Of a stretch of DNA of 64,000 nt, positions 20,966-32,032 are shown one piece after another. Origin of the DNA: Undaria pinnatifida (Eukaryota > Sar > Phaeophyceae > Laminariales > Alariaceae); contig JABAKD010000005.1 of NCBI GenBank assembly GCA_012845835.1, positions 12,647,205-12,711,204 of the forward strand. Reading direction: 5' to 3'. The translations under genes were made by a program, and so were the position numbers. How positions within the stretch are numbered: position 1 is the stretch's first letter; each line of letters begins with the position of its first letter. The notes below the pieces were generated by a model that searched no databases, had not been told where the DNA came from, and was given only the letters and a program-made list of their open reading frames with translations.

Positions 20966-22305
20966 ACTATCTATGTGCAACGAAGCAAAAACACATCGTG
21001 TGCCTCGAAGGTGGAAACTACTATCAACATCTTGAATTAATAGTATGGATCAATCTATCGTCCCCTCCTTGGCCATCTCCTTCGACAAGGCAGGGGCGAC
21101 ATCGACCTGCCATTAAATCTGCATAGATAGTCTATAGTCTATATATATATCCAGAGTATATTATATACTTTCGAGTTCCTAATCTAGGTCGCCTCGAAAG
21201 TATTGGTCACCGGGGATCTCTCCTCGCCATGGATTCTGCTCGGAGAACTCAAGAAGAATCTTCGCGCCCCTTTTCAACCCAGAAAAATGATACCACGCGG
21301 GACCCATACTTCTTCTGTTGTTGTCGTCGGCTTTCCGCCGTGTACTTGTGCTGTCGGCTTTCCGGTTGTTCCTGTTGTTATTGCAGTCATCCCTATTAAT
21401 AACAAGATGTGGATACTCGGACGGTCTAAACGGCGGGGAGTATTGGCACGAGTAGTTTACAGCACGCAGTGATACGGTAAATAGATTCGAATTAATACGC
21501 ATTTGAACTGCCGTGAGATGCAAGTACGCAATAGTCGCCGAGAGAAAAGTTACAAACCACATATGTCGTACACATATCATGCCCCACCGGTGCGTTGGTG
21601 TAGATATAGGGTTCTTAAATACCTGGTACTGAAAATGATATGGTATAATACACCTGGTCGCAAAACATATGAAAAAAACTGCTAATAATATCAACACTAC
21701 GGCAAAAAAGGACTGGTATAAGACCACATATACGAACTAGTGCAACAGCCGTCTAGTCGGTCGTCTAGTAGTAATGTCATTGAGATCTTAAGGGGGAAAA
21801 TGTCCTGTTGTATTCTTGTACGCCCACACCAACCACCTGAAACAAGTATTGGATTACATGAGGTCTCCTCCACCATGGTCCAGCCTGCGGCCCTACGCAT
21901 CCTCCACTTCTAGCCCGTGCTCTTCCCCTCTCCCACTTGGCGACTGGGTCGACTATCTCACCCACTCGTTTTTTATATCTAACATACCAGCGTACCGGCG
22001 GCAAAACGTCTGAAAGGGAGCGGTAAATCGAAAAATGTCGGGTGTTTCGCCTTGCGCTGCCGCTTAAAGGCACGGGGGCCCTTTTGCTCAGCGCCCCCCC
22101 CCCAGGGGCACTGTTAGTGGTAGCCACCCGAATGCCATAATTGTTTCATACCAATTCAATACATAAATTAGCTTTCACCTTCGAGGCACCAGGTATGTAT
22201 GTAAACTATATTGATTGGTTTTGAAGGGAGACGATGATGGGGTATAATCAATTAGTTTCGATGTTGTTAGAGGGAGACGAGATATGATGCCTGGTACCGT
22301 GCAGT
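20966..22305. other. Unassigned stretch with one long minus-strand frame
   Basis: No repeat family is recognised here. The longest frame (21,179-21,727) is described separately. A C run lies at 22,096-22,105. Confidence 0.35.
21179..21727 (-). CDS. Possible hypothetical membrane protein (weak)
   Basis: This 182-residue frame is one of the longest outside known repeats and low-complexity DNA. It opens with a hydrophobic stretch (YQSFFAVVLILLAVFFICFA, residues about 4-23), which could be a signal or membrane segment. A second hydrophobic stretch lies near residues 55-72. The C-terminal half is polar and Asn/Arg rich. No family is recognised, no promoter or introns can be judged, and an overlapping plus-strand frame exists. 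It may be a chance open frame. Confidence 0.2.
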   Translation of the reverse strand: MVLYQSFFAVVLILLAVFFICFATRCIIPYHFQYQVFKNPISTPTHRWGMICVRHMWFVTFLSATIAYLHLTAVQMRINSNLFTVSLRAVNYSCQYSPPFRPSEYPHLVINRDDCNNNRNNRKADSTSTRRKADDNNRRSMGPAWYHFSGLKRGAKILLEFSEQNPWRGEIPGDQYFRGDLD

Positions 22306-22312
22306 GTAAACC

Positions 22313-22640
22313 GGTCACCCCGATGGCGTATCAGGTTATTGTCCTTGAGCCTGGTATCGTTGGTCGGTTTCGTGGGTTCGAGTCCCCCCGAGTGCATATT
22401 ACTCGCATAAATTCGCTGGGGACTTTTTTTTGTGCACAAATTGACTTGCGGAAAGCGCGAGAGCGTGACTTAGCAACACTTGATGAAAAAACGGCGAGCA
22501 GTGGGATTGCTGAGCCCCACAAGTATGCGCGATGAAAATTGAAGGCAAGAACCGGGGGGGGGAAATGGACGACACACCTGTGACCACGGCTTGTCCAGAT
22601 GTTGGAGAGTGGAGAAGTGTGAATAAAAAAGGTATACGAT
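22313..22640 (+). mobile_element. tRNA-derived SINE, copy 2
   Basis: The head starts at GGTCACCCCGATGGCG. An A-box-like TGGCGTATCAGG lies at 22,324-22,335 and a canonical B box GGTTCGAGTCC at 22,375-22,385, a spacing normal for tRNA genes. The body contains GGGGACTTTTTTTTGTGCAC, GAGAGCGTGACTTAGCAAC and GCAGTGGGATTGCTGAGCC. The 3' part contains GACACACCTGTGACCACGG. It ends near an A run at about 22,630. It has no coding capacity. This is the best preserved head of the SINE family. Confidence 0.85.
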
Positions 22641-22649
22641 ATAGTTTAT

Positions 22650-24540
22650 ATACGTTCCGTCTTCCGCTCCCGATCTGCCTGATGATGTCAACACCGCGCT
22701 CGCTGGTGATCGCTATGTGAACCTCGTACGAGTAACCGCTAGCATTTCGCAGCAGTATGGTCTAACAGCACACGTAGCTATGACAATGATCCTTTAAGAG
22801 CGAAGCGACGTTGGCTGCCATCGCGTTAACCCTCTTCTGCTGACACATGGACTGGGGCTACACTTCCTCTTGCTCCCTAGTATTCAATGCTGGCCACTAA
22901 ATTCGGTCCACATGTCTCACCCTTGCCAATTGTTTCGCCCAAACTAACGCAATCTCAGCCGACTGCGCAGTGGCAACATCGGCAACGGCTGTTGCATCGG
23001 GTCTCAAGCTTCGTCTGCCTAAACCGGCAGGGCGCAAGGAGCGGCGGACTTTGAGCCTTTGCCCACCCACCCGCTTCTGTGGCGGAAAAACTCTGGCGAA
23101 GCGGTAGTGTCAGCTGCACGTACGTACGCCATGCGCGATCTAGGTACCGAACCCAGGCGTCCTACCTGGTGGTCGACCTACCGCATGCCTGCCCCACAAA
23201 CCAGGACGTAAATACACAGCATCTTTATGTTACTGGGGAGCTTGATTTAATATCGCCATCTCTTAATATTAATAGCAGCAACGTGACGGAGCTAAGCACA
23301 AGTCGAAGAGATGCCGTGTGCCCAGGCAGGCCGTCGAGATTATATACTCCTTATTATATCGGTAGCGCAGACATTGCCACTTCGACTCCGGGCCGCTCCT
23401 ACCTACCTATCAGCGGAATTGGTACAAGGTACCTGGTATGTAACAACGACGTGGGACTATCTATGCCGTTACGAGTCGCGTGTGTACTTGCAGGCGGGGG
23501 GGGGGGGGGGGGGGGGGGGTCGCCAAACATTAGCGTGTGCAACAAACAAGCAAATGGTGCCGCCCATCCATAGAGCACCGACTCTGCGCGTGTGCGCTGT
23601 TATTAAAAGTGGGCGGGGGAGGGTCTCGCAAGGGGTTCGAATTGATGGTCTTTGCGGTTATATAGTTCATCACCTGCACGAACATGAGCCATGAGTTCAC
23701 TCTGTTTGCGTTCTGCACTACTTACTTCGACATCGATCGGGTGTATCGGCAACCTATACCCGCACAGTTACCCTCTCCATCACGCATCCATGCGGTATCT
23801 CCATCAGACGAAAGAAGGACGTTGTCGGTTGCGGCTCTATGGCATCACGGTGTCAACGATAGATATTTAGCAACGGCAGCGACCATACCGCAGTGTCAAA
23901 ACCAGTGGCTTAGACGGAGCACCTCCTTGGCAGCGGCACAGCGGTATTGCATGCAAGCCACAGCCAAAACACAAGTACAACACAGCGGCATCCATAAAGG
24001 TGGTGCCGCGGCGTCAGCTTCGAGACCGCCGTATAGCAAACACAACGGTGCGGCTACAATCACTTGGGTCTCAGCAGTCGCGGTGTGTGTAGTATTCCTC
24101 ACTAAGAACCAGCGGAAGCTGTGTGTAGAAGCCGAGCGGTAGAAGAAGCCGCCGACGCCACGTTGCGGATATAGCTCTCGTTATTATGAATGCACAGCCT
24201 TAGACTATAGCCAGTTGCTGTTTTATGGAGGACTGAGGACTGAGTCGAAGTTTATCCACTACGCCGCACACAATATATTATGCGCAGAATTGACTGATGA
24301 TGATGATGTCGCCTGATTGCAAACATGATCAGGAAGGAGGAGATAATATAACACGCATGATTATGTGATACTATAAGATTGGCAATGCAATTGAAACTAC
24401 TATATACTCCGTATAAACTACTCGCGTAGCTATATATGCCAAATAATAACACGAACACGCGTAACACGACCATAGGATAGACTACTACACGAAAAAGACT
24501 ATAATTTAATACTGCAAGTTAAACCGCAGCACATCTCCCC
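22650..24540. other. Unassigned stretch with one long G run
   Basis: A run of about 22 Gs lies at 23,497-23,518. Overlapping frames at 23,079-23,694 and 23,684-24,142 show no domain. A weak B-box-like GGTTCGGTACC is seen on the minus strand near 23,145 but no tRNA fold follows. Confidence 0.4.
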
Positions 24541-24559
24541 TGCCTACGGGGACATTTTC

Positions 24560-24755
24560 GATTCTTATTTTTTAATTTTCACTTTTTCTATTTCCAGCTT
24601 CCGGACAACAAGTCGGGCATGGTCACAGGTGTCGTCCCGCTCTTCTCCCCGCCCCGGTACGTGCCTTCGTTTCTGTCGCGCAGAGGGTTCAGCAGTCCCA
24701 ACGCTCGTCGGTTTTCATCGAAGAAGTTTGCTAATTCATGCTCTCTAGCGAGATG
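24560..24755 (-). mobile_element. tRNA-derived SINE, copy 3 (head missing)
   Basis: On the minus strand it reads AGAGAGCATGAATTAGCAAA, then GTTGGGACTGCTGAACCC, CGAAGGCACGTACCGGGGCG and GACGACACCTGTGACCATG. This matches the body and tail of copies 1 and 2. The tRNA-like head is absent. Confidence 0.8.
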
Positions 24756-25215
24756 TAACCTCTCCCGGGGGAGCTTGGATCTTCTTCGATCTTGAGGTTG
24801 GTTGCGGCTAGGGTTCGGGCCAGGCTTTGTAGGCGTGCACACGCGTGCTTTTTGAGATATCGCCTGTTGTGCAAGAAAAAAACCAGGGGCACTGCATGCA
24901 TGCCTAGTCTAATACCTGCACGCACACAATGCGGATCACACCCCACCAAGCTGACACGTGATACTGCCAAGGCTTGAAAACCGTTTCCCCACTCCCAACG
25001 AAGGGGCGGCAGTATCCATGTATCGGGCGACAAGTCGTCGGTGATTGACCGCGCCACCCGATCGATGTGGAGAAAAGGATTTAGATACACACATCATACG
25101 TACATACGCATTGAAATTGTAGATTTGGTCCCCAACAACAGGGGATACCAGGAAGAGTAGACCCGCTCCTCGGCGAGGCGGTATTCAGGATGGTGTGTGT
25201 TTACTGGGTGGGAGA

Positions 25216-25216
25216 A

Positions 25217-25270
<54 letters not shown>

Positions 25271-25404
25271 CAGTAGTAGTAGCAGTAGCAGTAGCAGTAG
25301 TAGTATCAGTAGCAGCAGTAGTAGCAGCAGTAGTAGCAGTAGCAGCAGTAGCAGCAGTAGTAGTAGCAATAGCAGCAGTAGCAGTAGTAGCAGCAGCAGT
25401 AGTC

Positions 25405-25462
<58 letters not shown>

Positions 25463-25500
25463 CAGTAGTAGTAGTAGTAGTAGTAGTAGTAGAAGAAGAA
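25216..25500. repeat. Long TAG/CAG trinucleotide array
   Basis: About 285 bp. Pure TAG runs flank a central part with mixed TAG and CAG triplets. Poly-Ser, poly-Val, poly-Leu and poly-Tyr frames across it are artefacts. Confidence 0.95.
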
Positions 25501-25799
25501 TAGGCTCAATAGCGCCACTACGACTAAATACTATGCTACTACTACGACAACTTTTGAGTGTACACGTGGTCAAGTACTACATCATCACGTGTTTACAACA
25601 AGAAATTAAGCGGGGATGGTTGTGTTTGTTTTACTTACATACTCTGGTACAAATAGACGACGCAACGGCATACTTGTGACCTGTTTCTGAGTCTTCTTCC
25701 GTCGCCAAAATTACGCAAGCGAGAGTTGGCAAACATATATGTATCTCTATTAGACTAGAAGACTAGTCCAGTCTATTTACACATACATGTGCATAGACT

Positions 25800-25930
25800 A
25801 CTTTTTTATGAAACTCGATGTGCAGAGGAGGGATTGTGGAACCCCAATGGCGATGCACACGAAGGCACAAACCGGGGTGCACAAAGGAAGACGCCTATGA
25901 TGCCCAGACGGTTGGTGGAGCCAAAAAAAA
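25800..25930 (+). mobile_element. tRNA-derived SINE, copy 4 (5' truncated)
   Basis: GGGATTGTGGAACCCC is followed by CGAAGGCACAAACCGGGGTG and ACGCCTATGATGCCC. This order matches the SINE body-to-tail junction (GGGACTGCTGAACCC, GAAGGCACGTACCGGGG, ACACCTGTGACCATGCCC). An A run follows at about 25,922. Confidence 0.6.
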
Positions 25931-25939
25931 AATGGTTCC

Positions 25940-27220
25940 GAGGGGTTGAGCCGTTCCAAAGTAAAGGTGATAATAGGCTGTGATGGTATAATATTTAGAC
26001 TAATAATAGTAGCAGAGCTCAACGACAAAAAACGAGTAATATTACTACCTATTACTATGCGATTCCTTGCTCAAAACGTCTCACTAGACCAGGCATCGTA
26101 CATGCCCCTAGAACGTAGGCAGGCTAAACGACTCACTGAACCATTATCTGCCTACTACTACGCACAGCAGAGAGCTATGACGTAATGCATTTTCTGCAGA
26201 TCATGAGACAACCCACATCCTGTCACACCTTGTCGATAGCTCACACTTCTACCATGTAGAAGAGTACTCCGCAATAACACCTACTAATACCGCTTGTGGG
26301 GTAACCCCTCCCTCCCTCCCTCACGTATGTTATAATACCTGTCGTACCTCTGGTGTGTGGTATATTTTTGGGTCCTAATCGCCGTTCGATCTGCTTCGCA
26401 TCTACATTTTGGGCACCCTCATGCCATGAACGTACTACTACTCATCGAACCCACTCTCTGGATACCGGTACACCCCATACACCAATAATAATACACGTTG
26501 GATAAAGCCAAGAAGAGCTACGACGAATGGGGATTCTCAACTCTCACTTTATTATTGTGCAGAGACGAGACGATCAGAAAAGGTGGCTGGGTGCTCCTGC
26601 TCTCAATGATGGCGACGATGAGGATGATAGCATTGCAGCGGAGTCTGGTGGTGGTACGTACCGGTCTCCGCCATGCGCCTGCGGTCCTCTGTCCCCCGTC
26701 CGCGCATCCATTTTCAACCACCACCATCTCCACCTCCACAAAGAAAACGCACGTCTAATAATATTTGCGGTGCTCTGTAGCATTTACTGTGTTCTGTATG
26801 TAGTATGTAGACTACAGAGTTGTCAATACTGCAACACGGTGTATATGTATATAGACTATGTATATATGTATGCCATATGCCATACCACAAAATACATGGT
26901 TGGCCTTCAGCTTATTTGATCTCGCGTCCTATTGATAATTTATTATTCGGAGCATGTTGTCGGTCACTTTCATTGGATACCTCCTCCTCTTGTTGTCGGC
27001 AATTCTTGTGCGCGTTATTTTGTATATATTATTATAATATAGTACTCGTTTAAACTCCGACAAGGACAATTAAGGCAATGCGCCTACAATACAGGTTACT
27101 GTTATATGTGGTTAACAGATTCGATTTATTATACTCGACTCAATAAATTACATAAATAACCTACACAACAATGAATGTCGTGCCTAAAGTGCACGCATGA
27201 GCGCCCGCATAGATAGTCGC
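25940..27220. other. Unassigned AT-rich stretch
   Basis: Frames at 25,946-26,185 and 26,498-26,919 have no recognisable domain. No repeat is evident apart from short CTCC runs near 26,310. Confidence 0.4.
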
Positions 27221-27227
27221 ATAACTA

Positions 27228-27800
27228 TATTATAAAAATTAAAATACGCTCAAGCTAGCTGTGAGATCGAATATTTTGTCGAAACTCATCTTTCTTTGCA
27301 AGCTGTGTGTGATACTCCGATCGCGGGTTTTACGGGTTGTTGTGTGTCCTCATTAAGGATATAGGTCGGCGACTCACCTTGCAACTACAGTGTAGCTATC
27401 ACGGTCAACAGGGTGATGTTAATCAATCTGTGCGCGGAAACTATAAAACCCGTTTCTGAGGGGGACAAAATCTGACAGCTGTGACTGTGGAAGGAAATGC
27501 ATCAGTTTATCAAGTGGATCCTGTTCGAATAACCGGCGAGGGGAGGGCGGAGTTTTGAAGGGCGTGGGGGCCTGATTTTGATCAAAAGGGGGGCAGGAGG
27601 GGGGGCGGGGGGGAGGGACAGGTGGGGCAGCGCAATTTGTGCGTGGAAACTATAAATCCTTCTTGTGGGGGAGGGGTGGCGGGGGGGGGGGGGGGGGGGG
27701 GGGGGGGGCTTTAGGTCGCATAGATGTAGGGGTTTGCTATACGCGTGGTGCTAGGTCTAGGCGATGGTGCGGGTGGTGGGGAAGGAGGGGTCGTACTATA
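27228..27800 (+). repeat. Dispersed repeat family A, copy 4 (long)
   Basis: It starts TATTATAAAAATTAAAATAC and shows the full module order. That order is the CCGATCGCG block, GGTCAACAGGGTGATGTTAA, CTGTGCGCGGAAACTATAAA, GACAAAATCTGACAGC, GGAAGGAAATGCATCAG, ACCGGCGAGGGGAGGGCGG and CTGATTTTGATCAAAAG. A second GTGCGTGGAAACTATAAA follows, then a G run (27,679-27,708) and TAGGTCGCATAGATGTAGGG. No protein is encoded. Confidence 0.85.
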
Positions 27801-27811
27801 TTTATTCGGCG

Positions 27812-28158
27812 TATTATATCATGTAAATAAGAATATAATCCGGCTGTGAGATCGAATATTTTGTCCAAACTCATATTTGCAAGCTGTGTGTGATACTCCG
27901 ATCGCGCGCATTACTAGGTGTGTGTCCTCATTAAGGATATAGGTCGGCGACCCCCCTTGGAAATACAGCAGTTGTGTAGCTTGTACCAGGGTCAACAGGG
28001 TGATGTTAGTCAGTCTGTACACGGAAACTATAAAACCCATTTATTTTTGAGGGGGACAAAATATGACAGCTAGCTGTGGAAAGAAATGCATCAGTTTATC
28101 AAGTGTATCCTGTAAATCGTATAACCGGTGAGGAGAGGGCGGCGTTTTTACGGGCGTA
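27812..28158 (+). repeat. Dispersed repeat family A, copy 5
   Basis: It directly follows copy 4 and begins TAATCCGGCTGTGAGATCG. The module order is preserved to ACCGGTGAGGAGAGGGCGG, where it is cut by the miniature LTR element at 28,159. Confidence 0.8.
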
Positions 28159-28486
28159 TGTTAATGTATTAGACTAGTAGTGGGGGGTATTAGTCCGTTT
28201 GACCACTTGCGAAAAAAGGTTAACCAATACGTAGCTTACCCAAACTAAGCCTTATAACACTCCCCTCCCCTGAAACGGCGGGATAGCAGGTCGGCCGGAT
28301 ATACGGGCGGACCTGTCAATTATCCAAGCAGTTCCATTTCCTGGGTATACCGGGGAGAGAATTTTTCAAGTTCGACATGCATGGGGAAAGTCTGAAAAGG
28401 TTTATTCGTAGGTAGATAGATGTGGGATTTGAACCCACGACCCAAAAAAAACATGGTCTGTCGACGACGCCATTTGTTAAGGAATA
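28159..28486 (-). mobile_element. Miniature LTR element with tRNA-like segment, copy T1
   Basis: In minus orientation it shows AATGGCGTCGTCGACAGACC, a B-box-like GTGGGTTCAAATCCCAC (plus 28,422-28,438), and a body with ACAGGTCCGCCCGTATATCC. A purine tract CAGGGGAGGGGAG (28,260-28,272) abuts a terminal repeat that starts TGTTATAAGGCTTAG and ends near ATTAACA (28,159-28,259). The 5' terminal repeat is almost wholly lost (about TTCCTTAACA remains). It sits in family A copy 5. Confidence 0.7.
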
Positions 28487-28757
28487 GGGTGGGGACACAG
28501 AGTGCCCCCTCCCTGCAGGTTTGCCAATTGAGCAGGTCCTCGGAGAATGCTCACTTTTTTTTTGCCTTCGTAGAGACGTAGCTTTTTTATTCGATTCCAC
28601 CAGAGCCCCGGATAGCTTCTGAGATCTGAGGCACGTGCCTCCGATCTATTTCCTAAATTTCCCGAATGAATATGAAACGCCAACCTTATCATATATATGA
28701 CATACGATACCCATCCAAATGATCTCATATTCGGATAATTACAGGCCTTTCGATCGA
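28487..28757. repeat. Dispersed repeat family C, copy 1
   Basis: It matches 32,033-32,262 in the same orientation. Shared blocks include GGACACAGAGTGCCCCCT, GCCAATTGAGCAGGTCCTCG, CCACCAGAGCCC, CGCCAACCTTATCATA and ATTACAGGCCTTTCGA. A minus-strand peptide SPRTCSIGKPAG is conserved between copies, but a frame difference follows it. Confidence 0.75.
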
Positions 28758-28862
28758 GTAGAGTTGTGCCCCGGCCTCAGAATTCTGGACCGGGTACCCG
28801 GCCCGGTTTTGAGGGATTCAGACTGGCCCGGCCCGGGTACCCGGGTACCCGGGCTATCATAC
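28758..28862. repeat. GGGTACCCGG-rich repeat, arm 1 of an inverted pair
   Basis: It begins AGTAGAGTTGTGCCCCGGC and carries several GGTACCCGG(G) palindromes. It is the inverse of 30,262-30,397, which ends with GCCGGGGCACAACTCTACTT. Confidence 0.75.
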
Positions 28863-29094
28863 CGTATTTACCCCCCCCGCGCTTGCTTTTTTTACCGGCC
28901 TGGAAGCGGAAAGGTACTCAAACGACGTGGTAAGGAGGTAGGTGGGAGAAGAAGACTCGATTTTGTCTCTTACTGTACGATGAGTCTTGACAAATAACAG
29001 CAGAAGAAGGCAAGGGGGGTGGATATCTCTACTTTGTGGCAAAGTGAAAAGAACGTAGGTTAGACCGGGTTTTGTTTTCGTTGATACATACATG

Positions 29095-29710
29095 ATTGTA
29101 CGACTTACCCCAGGATATACATGATAAACTGATGTATTACTTCCAAAACCGTCACATTTATCCCCTCAAAATAATGTATAGTTTCCAGGCACATATATAT
29201 TGAGCTGCCCCCCCCGCCCCCCCCCCCCCGCCCCCAATAATATACTGGTGCCAAAACCGTCAGATTTATCCTCTCGAAAGGATTTATAGCTTACATGCAC
29301 AAATTGCCCCCTTTCCCCCCCCCCCCCCCCCCTCCAAACCCGCTCGCTTTTGATCAAAACCAGGCCCCCACGTCCTTCAAAACTCCGCCCCACCCCCCTC
29401 ACCGGTTATTCGACTTACAAGGTTTACTTGATATAAGGATACATTTCCCTTCACAGCTAGCTGTCAGATTTTGTCCCCCTCAGAAACGGGTTTTATAGTT
29501 TCCGCGCACAGACTGACTAAAATCATCCTGTTGACCCTGATAGCTACACTGTAGTTGTAAGGGGAGTCGCCGACCTATATCCTTAATGAGGACACACAAC
29601 TCGTAATGCGCGCGATCGGAGTATCGCACACAGCTTGCAAAGATGAGTTTCGACGAAATCTTCGATCTCACAGCTGGAGTGTATTTTCATTTTTTATAAT
29701 AATACATGAT
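29095..29710 (-). repeat. Dispersed repeat family A, copy 6 (reverse, long)
   Basis: Read on the minus strand it starts at the TTATAAAAAATGAAAATACA edge near 29,704. It then follows the standard module order, including two C runs on the plus strand (29,207-29,229 and about 29,317-29,332) in place of G runs. It is oriented opposite to copies 4 and 5. Confidence 0.85.
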
Positions 29711-30261
29711 ACTGACCTGTGATACTGCTGTAATACCCTTGTTGCCCATTATTGCGCTCGTCATCAGCAAAATCCTACTCCGAGGACGATTGTTCGAATT
29801 TCATGCGACAAATCCCGTCACCGACAGACAGCAGAGGAGAATATAATGTATATTGGTGCTGGGGAAACATTGGCCCACACGCCCACACCGTACCTATCGA
29901 AACAGATGAACAGACATCGCTCCTCCCTCTCTCCTATACAATATCAACTATCAAGCCCGCACGGGAAAACCATTGTGTTCGATCTATTTCAGCCACCCCC
30001 CCGTTTCTCCGATATATATCAGCAAGATCGAGGGAGACTTCTGAATTATGTTCTGGGTTCTGCATTGACAACCAAGAAGCCAAGAAATGAAAACACGCAA
30101 AGTATGCCAGCTACTCTGCTAGACATCGGGCAAGTGTTTCGTGTTGGAACAATTCAAACACCGAACCTCGGTCAACAACTCAGGTAAGAGTATCGTGTGT
30201 GTTGTGTGTTGGGTATCTTGTTGTGCTGTGTGCAGCAAGTTTTCAGGGGCTCCGTATATTA

Positions 30262-30400
30262 TAGTAGAACCGGGTACCCGGGGCACAGATACCCGCGGGT
30301 CGCAGACTTGGACCGGTCCGGTTCCGGTCCCGGCCGGGCCGGGTACCCGGCACCAGGTACCCGGTTCTCGCCGAGCCGGGGCACAACTCTACTTTCGAGG
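30262..30400. repeat. GGGTACCCGG-rich repeat, arm 2 of an inverted pair
   Basis: Inverse of 28,758-28,862. A GAGGCCGTATCT junction just after it is also present at 32,255, after family C copy 2. This links these repeats as parts of one larger dispersed unit. Confidence 0.7.
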
Positions 30401-30664
30401 CCGTATCTGCCTGGTAGTAGTGTTTATTACTCTGGCAGATTTTCATTTTATGTGGGGAGTTTGAACAAGAGGGATCGGGGGGCGGGGGGGATGAATTGGA
30501 GCTACGGCATGATTGGCTAAAAAAATAATAATGAGGTGATATCAACTGCCTGGTAGTGTTTGTTATTCTAGCAGATTTGATGTTAAGTGTGGTATACAAC
30601 AAAAAAAATCAGGTGTGGTATATATATGGTGAAATAACAGTACTATTTATTCTACTGTATTTAT

Positions 30665-31265
30665 TACTACGTATATGATGAAAATTAAATTACACTCCAG
30701 CTGTGAGATCGAATATTTTGTCGAAACTCATCTTTCTTTGCAAGCTGTGTGTGATACTCCGATCGCGCGTATTACGGGTTGTGTGTCCTCATTGAGGATA
30801 TAGGTCGGCGACTCCCCTTGCAACTACAGTGTAGCTATCAGGGTCAACAGGGTGATGTTAGGCAGTCTGCGCGCGGAAACTATAAAAAACCCGTTTCTGA
30901 GGGGGACAAAATCTGACAGCTGTGTGTGGAAGGAAATGCATCAGTTTATCAAATGAATCCTGTGAGTCGAATATCCGGTGAGGGGAGGGCGGAGTTTTTA
31001 ACGACGTGGGGGGCTGATTTTGATCAAAAGGGGGGCGGGAGGGGGGAATGGGGGGGAGGGGACGGGTAGGGCAGGTCTGTTTGTGCGTGGAAACTATAAA
31101 TATTTCTTGTTGTGGGGGAGGGGGAGGAATGTGGCGGGGGGGGGGCCGGGGGCGGGGGGGGAGGGCTTTAGATCGCATAGATGTAGGGGTTGGCTATACG
31201 CGTGGTGCTAGGTCTAGGCGATGGCGCCGGTGGTGGGTGAAGGAGGGGGCGTTGGGGACGAGGGT
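30665..31265 (+). repeat. Dispersed repeat family A, copy 7 (long)
   Basis: It begins AAATTACACTCCAGCTGTGA and keeps the full module order to TAGATCGCATAGATGTAGGG and GCGTGGTGCTAGGTCTAGGC. The G run is replaced by a G/C mix at about 31,135-31,162. Confidence 0.85.
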
Positions 31266-31284
31266 GGGTGGGAATTGCAGCAAT

Positions 31285-31600
31285 ACTAGAAAAAATGAAA
31301 AAATACACTTCCGCTGTGAGATCGACCAAAAAGTGTTTTTGATTAACACTCAGTTTTGCAAGCTGCGTGCGACACTTCGATATCGCGTGTTACGGGGTGT
31401 GTACACCCTCGTGAAGGATACAGGTCGGTGACTCCCCTGCGAATGCCAGGGTTGAGAGGACTAAGACGTTTAACCTTGTTCTGCGCACGGAAACTGTATA
31501 ATAACCCGAATTGAGGGGGACAAAACCAGACGTCATCATGATCTATCTATCTGTGGAATTCAGTGTGCATGAAACAACAAGTAAGTGTTCTAGAAAGTGT
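31285..31600 (+). repeat. Dispersed repeat family A, copy 8 (diverged)
   Basis: AATACACTTCCGCTGTGAGA opens a more diverged version. It still shows the CGATATCGCG, GGATACAGGTCGGTGACTCC, CTGCGCACGGAAACTGTATA and GAGGGGGACAAAAC blocks. Confidence 0.7.
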
Positions 31601-31618
31601 TTGAGTTGACTTTGGACT

Positions 31619-31760
31619 GGGCTACCTGCAATTATTGGGTTTATCGGGTTCGTACGTAAATTCTTGTATATATAATGGTAAATATAGGAGTGGGCTACCT
31701 GCAATTGGGTCTACCGGGTTCGTACGTAAATTCTTGTATCTATGGTAGATATACCTGCTG
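31619..31760 (+). repeat. Tandem duplication of about 72 bp
   Basis: Two units contain GGGCTACCTGCAATT and CGGGTTCGTACGTAAATTCT followed by TGTAT. Confidence 0.85.
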
Positions 31761-31797
31761 GTATGTCTATATATACCAGGTATATTGGTATATATCA

Positions 31798-31880
31798 CAC
31801 ACAGACAGCTTGCAAAGATGAGTTTCGACAAAATATTCGATCTCACAGCTGGAGTCTATTTTTATTTTTATACTATACGA
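31798..31880 (-). repeat. Dispersed repeat family A, copy 9 (terminal fragment, reverse)
   Basis: Only the terminal ~70 bp is left, from the CAGCTTGCAAAGATGAGTTT block to AGCTGGAGTCTATTTTTATT. It faces copies 7 and 8. Confidence 0.75.
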
Positions 31881-32032
31881 TACCACAGGTGCGAATATAA
31901 TGTCACTCTAACTCTCATGCTCCGCCGTATATTATTATTGGTGTAGGCCGACGACATCTTCCACAAGAAAGTGAAAGAAATTCGTAATGATTATAGATCC
32001 TGCCGTCAACGCCACATACATGTTAAATTAAA

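Noticed and set aside
23140..23190. tRNA gene on the minus strand
   Set aside because: Only a B-box-like GGTTCGGTACC is present; the T stem has a mismatch and no acceptor or anticodon stem can be drawn.
25094..25679. Poly-Leu, poly-Ser, poly-Val and poly-Tyr frames
   Set aside because: These are translations of the TAG/CAG trinucleotide array in different frames.
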